NCBI GenBank assembly: GCA_026261815.1
Contig: JAMPIT010000417.1
Location: 9,395,501-9,459,500, forward strand
Length of the DNA stretch: 64,000 bases
Reading direction: 5' to 3'
Source of the DNA: Monarcha castaneiventris obscurior
Lineage: Eukaryota > Chordata > Aves > Passeriformes > Monarchidae
Below are positions 33,001-47,352 of the stretch, piece by piece. The position numbers and the translations under genes are program-made. Each line of letters begins with the position of its first letter. Positions within the stretch are counted from its first letter, which is position 1. Under the pieces are notes generated by a model, which was not told the origin of the DNA, did no database searches, and saw only the letters and a list, made by a program, of their open reading frames with translations.

Positions 33001-35090
33001 CCTGTGCTCTTTCTGAAGCTCCGCATAGTGCGAAGTTTAGGGTTACGGCTCTAGTTAGGGTTCAGAAAACTAAAAAGCCCACAGCTCCAGGGACACTAAA
33101 AATGCGAAAGGCATGCCAAGAGAAAGGCAAAACAGCCCCAAACATCTGCCATCGTCATCTTCCTGACTGGAACTCATTTCTGCCTACTGTTTTTTCTGAG
33201 GCTCCGCATAGTGCGAAGTTTAGGGTTACGGCTCTAGTTAGGGTTCAGAAAACCAAAAAGCCCAGAGCTCCAAGGACACTAAAAATGCGAAAGGCATGCC
33301 AAGAGAAAGGTAAAACAGCCCCCAACATGCGGCATCCTTGTCTTCCTGATTGGACCTCATTTCTGCCTACTGTTCTTTCTTGGGTTTGACATAGTACGAA
33401 GTTTAGGGTTACGGCTCTAGTTAGGGATCCGAAAACCAAAAAGCCCACAGCTCCAGGGACACTGAAAATGCGAAAGGCATGCCAAGAGAAAGGTAAAACA
33501 GCCCCAAACATCTGCCATCGTCATCTTCCTGATTGGACCTCATTTCTGCCTACTGTTCTTTCTTAGGTTCGACATAGTGCGACGTTTAGTGTTACGGCTC
33601 TTGTTAATGTCCAGAAAACCAAAAAGCCCAGAGCTCCAAGGACACTAAAAATGCGATAGGCATGCCAAGAGAAAGGCAAAAAAGCCCCAAGCCTGTGGCA
33701 TCCTTGTCTTCCTGTTCTGAACTCATTTCTGTCCATTGCTCTTTTTTAAGGCTTCACATAGTGCGAAGTTTAGGGTTACGGCTCTAGTTAGGGTTCAGAA
33801 AACCAAAAAGCCCAGAGCTCCAAGGACACTAAAAATGCGAAAGGCATGCCAAGAGAAAGGCAAAACAGCCCCAAACCTGCTGCATCCTTGTGTTCCCGTT
33901 CGGAACTCATTTCTGTCCTTTGCCCTTTTTTAAGGCTTCACATAGTGCGAAGTTTAGGGTTACGGCTCTAGTTAGGGTTCAGAAAACCAAAAAGCCCAGA
34001 GCTCCAAAGACACTAAAAATGCGAAAGGCATGCCAAGGGAAAGGCAAAACAGCCCCAAACCTGCGGCATCCTTGTCTTCCTGGTCGGAACTAATTTCTGT
34101 CCAATGCTCTTTTTTAAGGCTTCACATAGTGCGAAGTTTAGGGTTACGGCTCTAGTTAGGGTTCAGAAAACCAAAAAGCCCACAGCTCCAAGGACACTAA
34201 AAATGCGAAAGGCATGCCAAGAGAAAGGTAAAACAGCCCCAAACATCTGCCATCGTCATCTTCCTGATTGGACCTCATTTCTGCCTACTGATCTTTCTTA
34301 GGTTTGACATAGTGCGAAGTTTAGGGTACCGGCTCTTGTTAGGGTTCAGAAAACCAAAAAGCCCACAGCTCCAAGGACACTAAAAATGTGAAAGGCATGC
34401 CAAGAGAAAGGCAAAACAGCCCCAAACATGCGGCATCCTTGTCTTCCTGGTCGGAATTCATTTCTGTCCATTACTCTTTTTTAAGGCTTCACATAGTGCG
34501 AAGTTTAGGGTTACAGCTCTAGTTATGGTTCAGAAAACCAAAAATCTCAGAGCTCCAGGGACACTAAAAATGCGAAAGGCATGCCAAGAGAAAGGTAAAA
34601 CAGCCCCAAACATCTGCCATCGTCATCTTCCTGATTGGACCTCATTTCTGACCAGTGTTCTTTCTGAGGCTCCGCATAGTGCGAAGTTTAGGGTTACGGC
34701 TCTAGTTAGGGATCAGAAAACCAAAAAGCCCACAGCTCCAGGGACACTAAAAATGCGAAAGGCATGCCAAGAGAAAGGTAAAACAGCCCCAAACATCTGC
34801 CATCGTCATCTTCCTGGTTGGACCTCATTTCTGCCTACTGCTCTATTTAGGTTCGACATAGTGCGAAGTTTAGGGTTACGGCTCTTGTTAAGGTTCAGAA
34901 AACCAAAAAGCCCAGAGCTCCAAGGACACTAAAAATGCGAAAGGCATGCCAAAAGAAAGGCAAAAAAGCCCCAAGCCTGTGGCATCCTTTTCTTCCTGTT
35001 CTGAACTCATTTCTGTCCATTGCTCTTTTTTAAGGCTTCACATAGTGCGAAGTTTAGGGTTACGGATCTAGTTAGGGTTCAGAAAACCAA

Positions 35091-35500
35091 AAAGCCCAGA
35101 GCTCCAAAGATACTAAAAATGCAAAAGGCATGCCATGAGAAAGGCAAAACAGCCCCAAACCTGTGGCATCCTTGTCTTCCAGGTCGGAACTCATTTCTGT
35201 CCATTGCCGTTTTTTTAGGCTTCACATAGTGCGAAGTTTAGGGTTACGGCTCTATTTAGGGTTCAGAAAACCAAAAAGCCCACAGCTCCAAGGACACTAA
35301 AAATGCAAAAGGCATGCCAAGAGAAAGGTAAAAAAGCCCCAAACATCTGCCATCGTCATCTTCCTGATTGGACCTCATTTCTGCCTACTGTTCTTTCTTA
35401 GGTTTGACATAGTGCGAAGTTTAGGGTTACGGCTCTAGTTAGGGTTCAGAAAACCAAAAAGCCCACAGCTCCAAGGACACTAAAAATGCGAAAGGCATGC
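35091..35500 (+). repeat. Duplicated satellite block E, copy 1
   Basis: AAAGATACTAAAAATGCAAA, GCCATGAGAAAGG, GCCGTTTTTTTAGG and GGTAAAAAAGCC recur together at 36189-36598, 1098 bp (six monomers) downstream. Confidence 0.8.
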
Positions 35501-36188
35501 CAAGAGAAAGGCAAAACAGCCCCAAACATCTGCCATCGTCATCTTCCTGATTGGACCTCATTTCTGCCCAGTGCTCTTTCTTAGGCTTCACATAGTGCGA
35601 AGTTTAGGGTTACGGCTCTAGTTAGGGTTCAGAAAACCAAAAAGCCCACAGCTCCAAGGACACTAAAAATGCGAAAGGCATGCCAAGAGAAAGGCAAAAC
35701 AGCCTCAAACCTGCTGCATACTTGTGTTCCCGTTCGGAGCTCATTTCTGTCCTTTGCCCTTTTTTAAGGCTTCACATACTGCAAAGTTTAGGGTACCGGC
35801 TCTTGTTAGGGTTCAGAAAACCAAAAAGCCCACAGCTCCAAGGACACTAAAAATGTGAAAGGCATGCCAAGAGAAAGGCAAAACAGCCACAAACATGCGG
35901 CATCCTTGTCTTCCTGGTCCGACCTCATTTCTGCCCAGTGTTCTTTCTGAGGCTCCGCATAGTGCGAAGTTTAGGGTTACGGCTCTAGTTAGGTTTCAGA
36001 AAATTAAAAAGCCCACATCTCCAAAGACACTAAAAATGCAAAAGGCATGCCACGAGAAAGGCAAAACAGCCCCAAACATGCAGCATCCTTGTCTTCCTGG
36101 TCCGACCTCATTTCTGCCCTTTGATTTTTTAGGTTTCACATAGTGCGAAGTTTAGGGTTACGGCTCTAGTTAGGGTTCAGAAAACCAA

Positions 36189-36598
36189 AAAGCCCAGATC
36201 TCCAAAGATACTAAAAATGCAAAAGGCATGCCATGAGAAAGGCAAAACAGCCCCAAACCTGTGGCATCCTTCTCTTGCAGGTCGGAACTCATTTCTGTCC
36301 ATTGCCGTTTTTTTAGGCTTCACATAGTGCGAAGTTTAGGGTTACGGCTCTAGTTAGGGTTCAGAAAACCAAAAAGCCCACAGCTCCAAGGACACTAAAA
36401 ATGCAAAAGGCATGCCAAGAGAAAGGTAAAAAAGCCCCAAACATCTGCCATCGTCATCTTCCTGATTGGACCTCATTTCTGCCTACTGTTCTTTCTTAGG
36501 TTTGACATAGTGCGAAGTTTAGGGTTACGGCTCTAGTTAGGGTTCAGAAAACCAAAAAGCCCACAGCTCCAAGGACACTAAAAATGCGAAAGGCATGC
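36189..36598 (+). repeat. Duplicated satellite block E, copy 2
   Basis: Same set of rare variants as 35091-35500. Confidence 0.8.
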
Positions 36599-39500
36599 CA
36601 AGAGAAAGGCAAAACAACCCCAAACATCTGCCATCGTCATCTTCCTGATTGGACCTCTTTTCTGCCCAATGATCTTTCTTTAGGCTTCACATAGTGCGAA
36701 GTTTAGGGTTACGGCTCTAGTTAGGGTTCAGAAAACCAAAAAGCCCAGAGCTCCAAGGACACTAAAAATGCGAAAGGCATGCCAAGAGAAAGGCAAAACA
36801 GCCCCAAACATCTGCCATCGTCATCTTCGTGATTGGACCTCATTTCTGCCTACTGTTCTTTCTTAGGTTTGACATAGTGCGAAGTTTAGGGTTACGGCTC
36901 TAGTTCGGGTTCAGAAAACCAAAAAGCCCAGAGCTCCAAAGACACTAAAAATGCGAAAGGCATGCCAAGAGAAAGGCAAAACAGCCCCAAACCTGCGGCA
37001 TCCTTGTCTTCCTGGTTGGACCTCATTTCTGTCCATTGATCTTTTTTAACGCTTCACATAGTGCGAAGTTTAGGGTTACGGCTTTAGTTAGGGTTCAGAA
37101 AACCAAAAAGCCCAGAGCTCCAGGGACACTAAAAATGCGAAAGGCATGCCAAGAGAAAGGCAAAACAGCCCCAAACATCTGCCATCGTCATCTTCCTGAT
37201 TGGACCACATTTCTGCCTACTGATCTTTCTTAGGTTCGACATAGTGCGAAGTTTAGGGTTACGGCTCTTGTTAAGGTTCAGAAAACCAAAAAGCCCAGAG
37301 CTCCAAGGACAATAAAAATGCGAAAGGCATGCCAAGAGAAAGGCAAAACAGCCCCAAACATCTGCCATTGTCATCTTCCTGATTGGACCTCATTTCTGCC
37401 TACTGTTCTTTCTTAGGTTTGACATAGTGCGAAGTTTAGGGTTACGGCTCTAGTTAGGGTTCAGAAAACCAAAAAGCCCACAGCTCCAAGGACACTAAAA
37501 ATGCGAAAGGCATGCCATGAGAAAGGCAAAACAGCCCCAAACTTGTGGCATCCTTGTCTTCCTGGTCGGAACTCATTTCTGTCCATTGCCTTTTTTTAAG
37601 ACTTCACATAGTGCGAAGTTTAGGGTTACGGCTCTAGTTAGGGTTCAGAAAACCAAAAACCCCACAGCTCCAAGGACACTAAAAATGCGAAAGGCATGCC
37701 AAGAGAAAGGCAAAACAGCGCCAAACCTGCTGCATCCTTGTGTTCCCGTTCGGAACTCATTTCTGTCCTTTGCCCTTTTTTAAGGCTTCACATAGTGTGA
37801 AGTTTAGGGTTACGGCTCTAGTTAGGGTTCAGGAAACCAAAAAGCCCAGAGCTCCAAAGACACTAAAAATGCGAAAGGCATGCCAAGGGAAAGGCAAAAC
37901 AGCCCCAAACATGCGGCATCCTTGTCTTCCTGGTCCGACCTCATTTCTGTCCATTGCTCTTTTTTAAGGCTTCACATAGTGCGAAGTTTAGGGTTACGGC
38001 TCTATTTAGGGTTCAGAAAACCAAAAAGCCCACAGTTCCAAGGACACTAAAAATGCGAAAGGCATGCCAAGAGAAAGGCAAAACAGCCCCAAACATCTGC
38101 CATCGTCATCTTCCTGATTGGACCTCATTTCTGCCTACTGTTCTTTCTTAGGTTCGACATAGTGCGAAGTTTAGGGTTACGGCTCTTGTTAAGGTTCAGA
38201 AAACCAAAAAGCCCAGAGCTCCAAGGACACTAAAAATGCGAAAGGCATGCCAAGAGAAAGGCAAAAAAGCCCCAAGCCTGTGGCATCCTTGTCTTCCTGT
38301 TCTGAACTCATTTCTGTCCATTGCTCTTTTTTAAGGATTCACATAGTGCGAAGTTTAGGGTTACGGCTCTAGTTAGGGTTCAGAAAACCAAAAAGCCCAG
38401 AGCTCCAAGGACACTAAAAATGCAAAAGGCATGCCAAGAGAAAGGCAAAACAGCCCCAAATATCTGCCATCGTCATCGTCCTGTTTGGACCTCATTTCTG
38501 CCTACTCTTCTTTCTCAGGTTTGACATAGTGCGAAGTTTAGGGTTACGGCTCTTGTTAGGGTTCAGAAAACCAAAAAGCCCAGAGCTCCAAGGACACTAA
38601 AAATGCGAAAGGCATGCCAAGAGAAAGGCAAAACAGCCCCAAACATGCAGCATCCTTGTCTTACTGGTCCGACCTCATTTCTGCCCTGTGATCTTTTTAG
38701 GCTTCACATAGTGCGATGATTAGGGTTATGCCTCAAGTTAGGGTTCAGAAGACCAAGAAGCCCACAGCTCCAAAGACACTAAAAATGCGAAAGGCATGCC
38801 AAGAGAAAGGCAAAACAGCCCCAAACATCTGCCATCGTCATCTTCCTGATTGGACCTCATTTCTGCCTACTGTTCTTTCTTAGGTTTGATATAGTGCGAA
38901 GTTTAGGGTTACGGCTCTAGTTAGGGTTCAGAAAACCAAAAAGCCCACAGCTCCAAAGACACTAAAAATGCGAAAGGCATGCCAAGAGAAAGGCAAAACA
39001 GCCCCAAACATCTGCCATCGTCATCTTCCTGATTGGACCTCATTTCTGCCCAATGATCTTTCTTTAGGCTTCACATAGTGCGAAGTTTAGGGTTACGGCT
39101 CTAGTTAGGGTTCAGAAAACCAAAAAGCCCAGAGCTCCAAGGACACTAAAAATGCGAAAGGCATGCCAAGAGAAAGGCAAAACAGCCCCAAACATCTGCC
39201 ATCGTCATCTTCCTGATTGGACCTCATTTCTGCCTTCTGTTCTTTCTTAGGTTTGACATAGTGCGAAGTTTAGGGTTACGGCTCTAGTTTGGGTTCAGAA
39301 AACCAAAAAGCCCAGAGACCAAAGACACTAAAAATGTGAAAGGCATGCCAAGAGAAAGGCAAAACAGCCCCAAACATCTGCCATCGTCATCTTCCTGATT
39401 GGACCTCATTTCTGCCCAATGATCTTTCTTTAGGCTTCACATAGTGCGAAGTTTAGGGTTACGGCTCTAGTTAGGGTTCAGAAAACCAAAAAGCCCACAG

Positions 39501-39740
39501 CTCCAAGGACACTAAAAATGCGAAAGGCCTGCCAAGAGAAAGGCAAAACAGCCCCAAACATCTGCCATCGTCATCTTCCTGATTGGACCTCATTTCTGCC
39601 CAATGATCTTTCTTTAGTCTTCACATAGTGCGAAGTTTAGGGTTACAGCTCTAGTTAGCGTTCAGAAAACCATAAAGCCCACAGCTCCACGAACACTAAA
39701 AATGCGAAAGGCATGCCAAGAGAAAGGCAAAACAGCCCCA

Positions 39741-40500
39741 AACATGCGTAATCCTTGTCTTCCTGGTCCGACCTCTTTCTGCCCTGTGATCTTTTTAGGC
39801 TTAACATAGTGCGAAGTTTAGGGTTACGGCTCTTGTTAGGGTTCCGAAATCGAAAAAGCCCAGAGGTCCAAAGACAATAAAAATGCAAAATCCATGCCAA
39901 GGGAAAGGCAAAACAGCCCCAAACCTGCGGCATCCTTGTGTTCCTGGTCGGAACTCATTTCTGTCCATTGCCCTTTTTTAAGGCTTCACATAGTGCGAAG
40001 TTTAGGTTTACGGCTCTAATTAGGGTACAGAAAACCAAAAAGCCCAGAGCTCCAGCGACACTAAAAATGCGAAAGGCATGCCAAGAGAAAGGTAAAACAG
40101 CCCCTAACATCTGCCATCGTCATCTTCCTCATTGGACCTCATTTCTGCCTACTGTTCTTTCTTAGGTTTGACATAGTGCGAAGTTTAGGGTTACGGCTCC
40201 AGTTAGGGTTCAGAAAACCAAAAAGCCCAGAGCTCCAAGGACACTAAAAATGCGAAAAGCATGCCAGGAGAAAGGCAAAACAGCCCCAAACATCTGCCAT
40301 CGTCATCTTCCTGATTGGACCTCATTTCTGCCCAATGATCTTTCTTTAGGCTTCACATTGTGTGAAGTTTAGGGTTACGGCTCTAGTTAGGGTTCAGAAA
40401 ACCAAAAAGCCCACAGCTCCAAGGACACTAAAAATGCGAAAGGCATGCCAAGAGAAAGGCAAAACAGCCCCAAACATCTGACATCGTCATCTTCCTGATT
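39741..40500 (+). repeat. Duplicated satellite block A, copy 1
   Basis: Shares GCGTAATCC, CCGAAATCGAAAAAGCC, GACAATAAAAATGCAAAATC, GGTTTACGGCTCTAATTAGG and GCGAAAAGCATGCC with 43207-43966, at an offset of 3466 bp (19 monomers). Confidence 0.85.
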
Positions 40501-42039
40501 GGGCCTCATTTCTGCCCAGTGCCCTTTCTTAGGCTTCACATAGGGCGAAGTTTAGGGTTACGGCTCTAGTTAGGGTTCAGAAAACCAAAAAGCCCAGAGC
40601 TCCAAGGACACTAAAAATGCGAAAGGCATGCCAAGAGAAAGGCAAAACAGCCCCAAACATCTGCCATCGTCATCTTCCTGATTGGACCTTATTTCTGCCT
40701 ACTGTTCTTTCTTAGTTTGACATAGTGCTAAGTTTAGGGTTACGGCTCTAGTTAGGGTTCAGAAAACCAAAAAGCCCAGAGCTCCAAAGACACTAAAAAT
40801 GCGAAAGGCATGCCACGAGAAAGGCAAAACAGCCTCAAACATCTGCCATCGTCATCTTCCTGATTGGGCCTCATTTCTGCCCAGTGCTCTTTCTTAGGCT
40901 TCACATAGTGCGAAGTTTAGGGTACCGGCTCTAGTTAGGGTTCAGAAAACCAAAAAGCCCAGAGCTCCAAAGACACTTAAAATGCAAAAGGCATGCCATG
41001 AGAAAGGCAAAACAGCCCCAAACCTGTGGCATCCTTGTCTTCCTGGTCGGAACTCATTTCTGTCCATTGCCCTTTTTTACGGCTTCACATAGTGCGAAGT
41101 TTAGGTTTACGGCTTTAGTTAGGGTTCAGAAAACCAAAAAGCCCACAGCTCCAAAGACACTAAAAATGCGAAAGGCATGCCAAGAGAAAGGCAAAACAGC
41201 CCCAAACATCTGCCATCGTCATCTTCCAGATTGGACCTCATTTCTGCCTAGTGCTCTTTCTGAGGCTCCGCATAGTGCGAAGTTTAGGGTTACGGCTCTA
41301 GTTAGGGTTCAGAGAACCAAAAAGCCCAGAGCTCCAAGGACATTAAAAATGCGAAAGGCATGCCAAGAGAAAGGCAAAACAGCCCCAAACATCTGCATCC
41401 TTGTCTTCCTGATCGGACCTCATTTCTGCCCAGTGATCTTTTTAGGCTTCACATAGTGCGAAGTTTAGGGTTACGGCTCTAGTTAGGGTTCAGAAAACCA
41501 AAAAGCCCACAGCTCCAAGGACACTAAAAATGCGAAAGGCATGCCAAGAGAAAGGCAAAACAGCCCCAAACCTGCGGCATCCTTGTCTTCCTGGTCGGAA
41601 CTCATTTCTGTCCATTGCTCTTTTTAAGGCTTCACATAGTGCGAAGTTTAGGGTTACGGCTCTAGTTAGGGTTCAGAAAACCAAAAAGCCCACAGCTCCA
41701 GGGACACTAAAAATGCGAAAGGCATGCCAAGAGAAAGGAAAACAAAACCCCAAACCTGCGGTCCTTTCCTGTCGGAACCATTTCTGTCCATGCTCTTTTT
41801 TAAGGCTTCACATAGTGCGAAGTTTAGGGTTACGGCTCTAATTAGGGTTCAGAAAACCAAAAGCCCACAGCTCCAGGGACACTAAAAATGCGAAAGGCAT
41901 GCCAAGAGAAAGGTTAAAACAGCCCCAAACATCTGCCATCGTCATCTTCGTGTTTGGACCTCATTTCTGTCTACTGCTCTTTATCAGGTTTGACATAGTG
42001 CGAAGTTTAGGGTTACGGCTCTAGTTAGGGTTCAGAAAA

Positions 42040-42540
42040 CCAAAACGCCCAGAGCTCCAAGGACACTAAAAATGCGAAAGGCATGCCAAGAGAAAGGCAA
42101 AACAGCCCCAAACATCTGAAATCGTCATCTTCCTGATTGGACCTCATTTCTGCCCAGTGCTCTTTCTGGGGCTCCGCATAGTGCGAAGTTTAGGGTTACG
42201 GCTCCTGTTAGGGTTCAGAAAACCAAAAAGCCCACAGCTCCAAGGACACTAAAAATGTGAAAGGCGTGCCAAGAGAAAGGCAAAACAGCCCCAAACATGC
42301 GGAATCCTTGTCTTCCTGGTCGAAACTCATTTCTGTCCATTGCTCTTGTTTAAGGCTTCACATAGTGCGAAGTTTAGGGTTACGGCTTTAGTTAGGGTTC
42401 AGAAAACCAAAAAGCCCACAGCTCCAAGACACTAAAAATGCGAAAGGCATGCCAAGAGAAAGGCAAAACAGCCCCAAACATCTGCCATCGTCATCCTCCT
42501 GATTGGACCTCATTTCTGCCTACTGATCTTTCTTAGGTTT
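42040..42540 (+). repeat. Duplicated satellite block B, copy 1
   Basis: CAAAACGCCCAG, CTGAAATCGTC, GGCTCCTGTTAGG, GTGAAAGGCGTGCC, GCGGAATCC, CTCTTGTTTAAGG and the deletion CTCCAAGACAC all recur at 48624-49123, 6583 bp (36 monomers) to the right. Confidence 0.85.
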
Positions 42541-43206
42541 GACATAGTGCGAAGTTTAGGGTTACGGCTCAATTTAGGGTTCAGAAAACGAAAAAGCCCA
42601 CAGCTCCAAGGACACTAAAAAAGCGAAAGGCATGCCAAGAGAAAGGCAAAACAGCCCCAAACATGCGGCATCCTTGTCTTCCTGGTCCGACCTCATTTCT
42701 GCCCTGTGATCTTTTTAGGCTTAACGTAGTGCGAAGTTTAGTGTTACGGCTCTTGTTAGGGTTCCGAAAACCAAAAAGCCCACAGCTCCAAGGACACTAA
42801 AAATGCGAAAGGCATGCCAAGAGAAAGGCAAAACAGCCCCAAACATCTGCCATCGTCATCGTCCTGATTGGACCTCATTTCTGCCTACTGTTCTTTCTTA
42901 GGTTTGACATAGTGCGAAGTTTAGGGTTACGGCTCTAGTTAGGGTTCAGAAAACCAAAAAGCCCAGAGCTCCAAGGACACTAAAAATGCGAAAGGCATGC
43001 CAAGAGAAAGGTAAAACAGCCCCAAACATCTGCCATCCTCATCTTCCTGATTGGACCTCATTTCTGCCCAGTGATCTTCAGGGGCTCCGCATAGTGCGAA
43101 GTTTAGGGTTACGGCTCTAGTTAGGGTTGAGAAGACCAAGAAGCCGAGAGCTCCAAGGACACTAAAAATGCGAAAGGCATGCCAAGAGAAAGGCAAAACA
43201 GCCCCA

Positions 43207-43966
43207 AACATGCGTAATCCTTGTCTTCCTGGTCCGACCTCTTTCTGCCCTGTGATCTTTTTAGGCTTAACATAGTGCGAAGTTTAGGGTTACGGCTCTT
43301 GTTAGGGTTCCGAAATCGAAAAAGCCCAGAGGTCCAAAGACAATAAAAATGCAAAATCCATGCCAAGGGAAAGGCAAAACAGCCCCAAACCTGCGGCATC
43401 CTTGTGTTCCTGGTCGGAACTCATTTCTGTCCATTGCCCTTTTTTAAGGCTTCACATAGTGCGACGTTTAGGTTTACGGCTCTAATTAGGGTACAGAAAA
43501 CCAAAAAGCCCAGAGCTCCAGGGACACTAAAAATGCGAAAGGCATGCCAAGAGAAAGGTAAAACAGCCCCTAACATCTGCCATCGTCATCTTCCTCATTG
43601 GACCTCATTTCTGCCTACTGTTCTTTCTTAGGTTTGACATAGTGCGAAGTTTAGGGTACCGGCTCTTGTTAGGGTTCAGAAAACCAAAAAGCCCAGAGCT
43701 CCAAGGACACTAAAAATGCGAAAAGCATGCCAAGAGAAAGGCAAAACAGCCCCAAACATCTGCCATCGTCATCGTCCTGATTGGACCTCATTTCTGCCCA
43801 ATGATCTTTCTTTAGGCTTCACATATTGCGAAGTTTAGGGTTACGGCTCTAGTTAGGGTTCAGAAAACCAAAAAGCCCACAGCTCCAAGGACACTAAAAA
43901 TGCGAAAGGCATGCCAAGAGAAAGGCAAAACAGCCCCAAACATCTGCCATCGTCATCTTCCTGATT
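43207..43966 (+). repeat. Duplicated satellite block A, copy 2
   Basis: Carries the same rare variants as 39741-40500. A few differences (for example GCGACGTTTAGG here, and TACCGGCTCTTG at 43650) show that the copies have since diverged or were patched. Confidence 0.85.
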
Positions 43967-44059
43967 GGACCGCATTTCTGCCCAGTGATCTTTCTTAGGC
44001 TCCGCATAGTGCGAAGTTTAGGGTTTCGGCTCTAGTTAGGGTTCAGAAAACCAAAAAGC

Positions 44060-44520
44060 CCAGAGCTCCAAGGACACTAAAAATGCGAAAGGCATGCCAA
44101 GAGAAAGGCAAAACAGCCCCAAACATGCAGCATCCTTGTCTTCCTGGTCCGACCTCATTTCTGCTTTTTGATTTTTTAGGCTTCACATAGTGCGAAGTTT
44201 AGGGTTACGGCTCTAGTTAGGGTTCAGAAAACCAAAAAGCCCAGAGCTCCAAAGACACTAAAAATGCAAAAGGCATGCCATGAGAAAGGCAAAACAGCCT
44301 CAAACCTGCGGCATCCTTGCCTTCCTGGTCGGAACTCATTTCTGTCCATTGCCCTTTTTTACGGCTTCACATAGTGCGAAGTTTAGGGTTACGGCTCTAG
44401 TTAGGGTTCAGAAAACCAAAAAGCCCACAGCTCCAGGGACACTAAAAATGCGAAAGGCATGCCAAGAGAAAGGCAAAACAGCCCCAAACATCTGCCATCG
44501 TCATCTTCCTGATTGGACCT
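44060..44520 (+). repeat. Duplicated satellite block D, copy 1
   Basis: CTGCTTTTTGATTTTTTAGG followed one monomer later by GCCCTTTTTTACGGC. The same pair recurs at 47353-47813, offset 3293 bp (18 monomers). Confidence 0.8.
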
Positions 44521-45212
44521 CATTTCTGTCCATTGCTCTTTTTTAAGGCTTCACATAGTGCGAAGTTTAGGGTTACGGCTCTAGTTAGGGTTCAGAAAAC
44601 CAAAAAGCCCAGAGCTCCAAGGACACTAAAAATGCGAAAGGCATGCCAAGAGAAAGGCAAAACAGCCCCAAACATCTGCCATCGTCATCTTCCTGATTGG
44701 ACCTCATTTCTGCCCAGTGCTCTTTGTTAGGCTCCGCATAGTGCGAAGTTTAGGGTTTCGGCTCAAGTTAGGGTTCAGAAAACCAAAAAGCCCAGAGCTC
44801 CAAGGACACTAAAAATGCGAAAGGCATGCCAAGAGAAAGGTAAAACAGCCCCAAACATGCAGCATCCTTGTCTTCCTGGTCGGAACTCATTTCTGTCCAT
44901 TGCCCTTTTTTACGGCTTCACATAGTGCGAAGTTTAGGGTTACGGCTCTTGTTAGGGTTCAGAAAACCAAAAAGCCCACAGCTCCAAGGACACTAAAAAT
45001 GCGAAAGGCATGCCAAGAGAAAGGCAAAACAGCCCCAAACATCTGCCATCGTCATCTTCCTGATTGGACCTCATTTCTGCCTACTGTTCTTTCTTAGGTT
45101 TGACATAGTGCGAAGTTTAGGTTTACGGCTCTAGTTAGGGTTCAGAAAACCAAAAAGCCCACAGCTCCAAGGACATTAAAAATGCGAAAGGCATGCCAAG
45201 AGAAAGGCAAAA

Positions 45213-45640
45213 CAGCCCCAAACATGCGGCATCCTCGTCTTTCTGGTCCGACCTGATTTCTGCCTACTGTTCTTTCTTAGGTTTGACATAGTGCGAAGTT
45301 TAGGGTTACGGCTCTTGTTAGGGTTCTGAAAACCAAAAAGCCCACTGCTCCAAGGACACTAAAAATGCGAAAGGCATGCCAAGAGAGGCAAAACAGCCCC
45401 AAACATGCACCATCCTTGTCTTCCTGCTCCGACCTCATTTCTGCCCTGTGATCTTTTTAGGCTTAACACAGTGCGAAGTTTAAGGTTACGGCTCTAGTTA
45501 GGGTTGATAAGACCAAGAAGCCCAGAGCTCCAAGGGCACTAAAAATGTGAAAGGCATGCCAAGAGAAAGGCAAAACAGCCCCAAACATCTGCCATCGTCA
45601 TCTTCGTGATTGGACCTCATTTCTGCTCAGTGCTCTTTCT
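45213..45640 (+). repeat. Duplicated satellite block C, copy 1
   Basis: Shared rare features with 49418-49845 are GGTTCTGAAAACC, the 4-base deletion GCCAAGAGAGGC, GCACCATCC, TTTAAGGTTACGG and GGGTTGATAAGACC. The offset is 4205 bp (23 monomers). Confidence 0.85.
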
Positions 45641-47352
45641 TAGGCTTCACATAGTGCGAAGTTTAGGGTTACGGCTCTTGTTAGGGTTCAGAAAACCAAA
45701 AAGCCCACAGCTCCAAGGACACTAAAAATGCGAAAGGCATGCCAAGAGAAAGGCAAAACAGCCCCAAACATGCGGCATCCTTGTCTTCCTGGTCGGAACT
45801 TATTTCTGTCCATTGCTCTTTTTTAAGACTTCACATAGTGCGAAGTTTAGGGTTACGGCTCTTGTTAGGGTTCAGAAGACCAAGAAGCCCAGAGCTCCAA
45901 GGACACTAAAAATGCGAAAGGCATGCCAAGAGAAAGGCAAAACAGCCCCAAACATCTGCCATCGTCATCCTCCTGATTGGACCTCATTTCTGTCTACAGT
46001 TCTTTCTTAGGTTTGTCATAGTGCGAAGTTTAGGGTTACGGCTCTAGTTAGGGTTCAGAAAACCAAAAACCCCACAGCTCCAAGGACACTAAAAATGCGA
46101 AAGGCATGCCAAGAGAAAGGCAAAACAGCCCCAAACCTGCGGCATCCTTGTCTTCCTGGTCAGAACTCATTTCTGTCCATTGCCCTTTTTTAAGACTTCA
46201 CATAGTGCGAAGTTTAGGGTTACGGCTTAAAGTTATGGATCAGAAACCCAAAAAGCCCAGGGCTCCAGGGACACTAAAAATGCGAAAGGCATGCCCAGAG
46301 AAAGGCAAAACAGTCCCAAACATGCAGCATCCTTGTCTTCCTGGTCTGAACTCATTTCTGCCCTGTGATCTTTTTAGGCTTAACATAGTGCGAAGTTTAG
46401 GGTTACGGCTCTAGTTAGGGTTCAGAAAACCAAAAAGCCCAGAGCTCCAAGGACACTAAAAATGCGAAAGGCATGCCAAGAGAAAGGCAAAACAGCCCCA
46501 AACATCTGCCATCCTCATCTTCCTGATTGGACCTCAATTCTGTCTACGGATCTTTCTTAGGTTAGACATAGTGCGAAGTTTAGGGTTACGGCTCTAGTTA
46601 GGGTTCAGAAAACCAAATAGCCCAGACCTCCAAAGACACTAAAAATGCAAAAGGCATGCCAAGAGAAAGGCAAAACAGCCCCAACATCTGCCATCGTCAT
46701 CTTCGTGATTGGGCCTCATTTCTGCCCAGTGCTCTTTCTTAGGCTTCACATAGTGCGAAGTTTAGGGTTACGGCTCTAGTTAGGGTTCAGAAAACCAAAA
46801 AGCCCAGAGCTCCAAGGACACTAAAAATGCGAAAGGCATGCCAAGAGAAAGGCAAAACAGCCTCAAACATCTGCCATCGTCATCCTCCTGATTGGACCTC
46901 AGTTGTGCCTACTGATGTTTCTTAGGTTTGACATAGTGCGAAGTTTAGGGTTACGGCTTTAGTTAGGGTTCAGAAAACCAAAAAGCCCAGAGCTCCAAGG
47001 ACACTAAAAATGCGAAAGGCATGCCAAGAGAAAGGCAAAACAGCCCAAAACATCTGCCATCGTCATCTTCCTGATTGGACCTCATTTCTGCCCAGTGCTC
47101 TTTCTGGGGCTCCGCCTAGTGCGAAGTTTAGGGTTACGGCTCTAGTTAGGGTTCAGAAAACCAAAAAGCCCACAGCTCCAGGGACACTAAAAATGCGAAA
47201 GGCATGCCCAGAGAAAGGCAAAACAGCCCCAAACATCTGCCATCGTCGTCCTCCTGATTGGATCTCATTTCTGCCTACTGATCTTTCTTATATTTGACAT
47301 AGTGCGAAGTTTAGGGTTACGGCTCCAGTTAGGGTTCAGAAAACCAAAAAGC

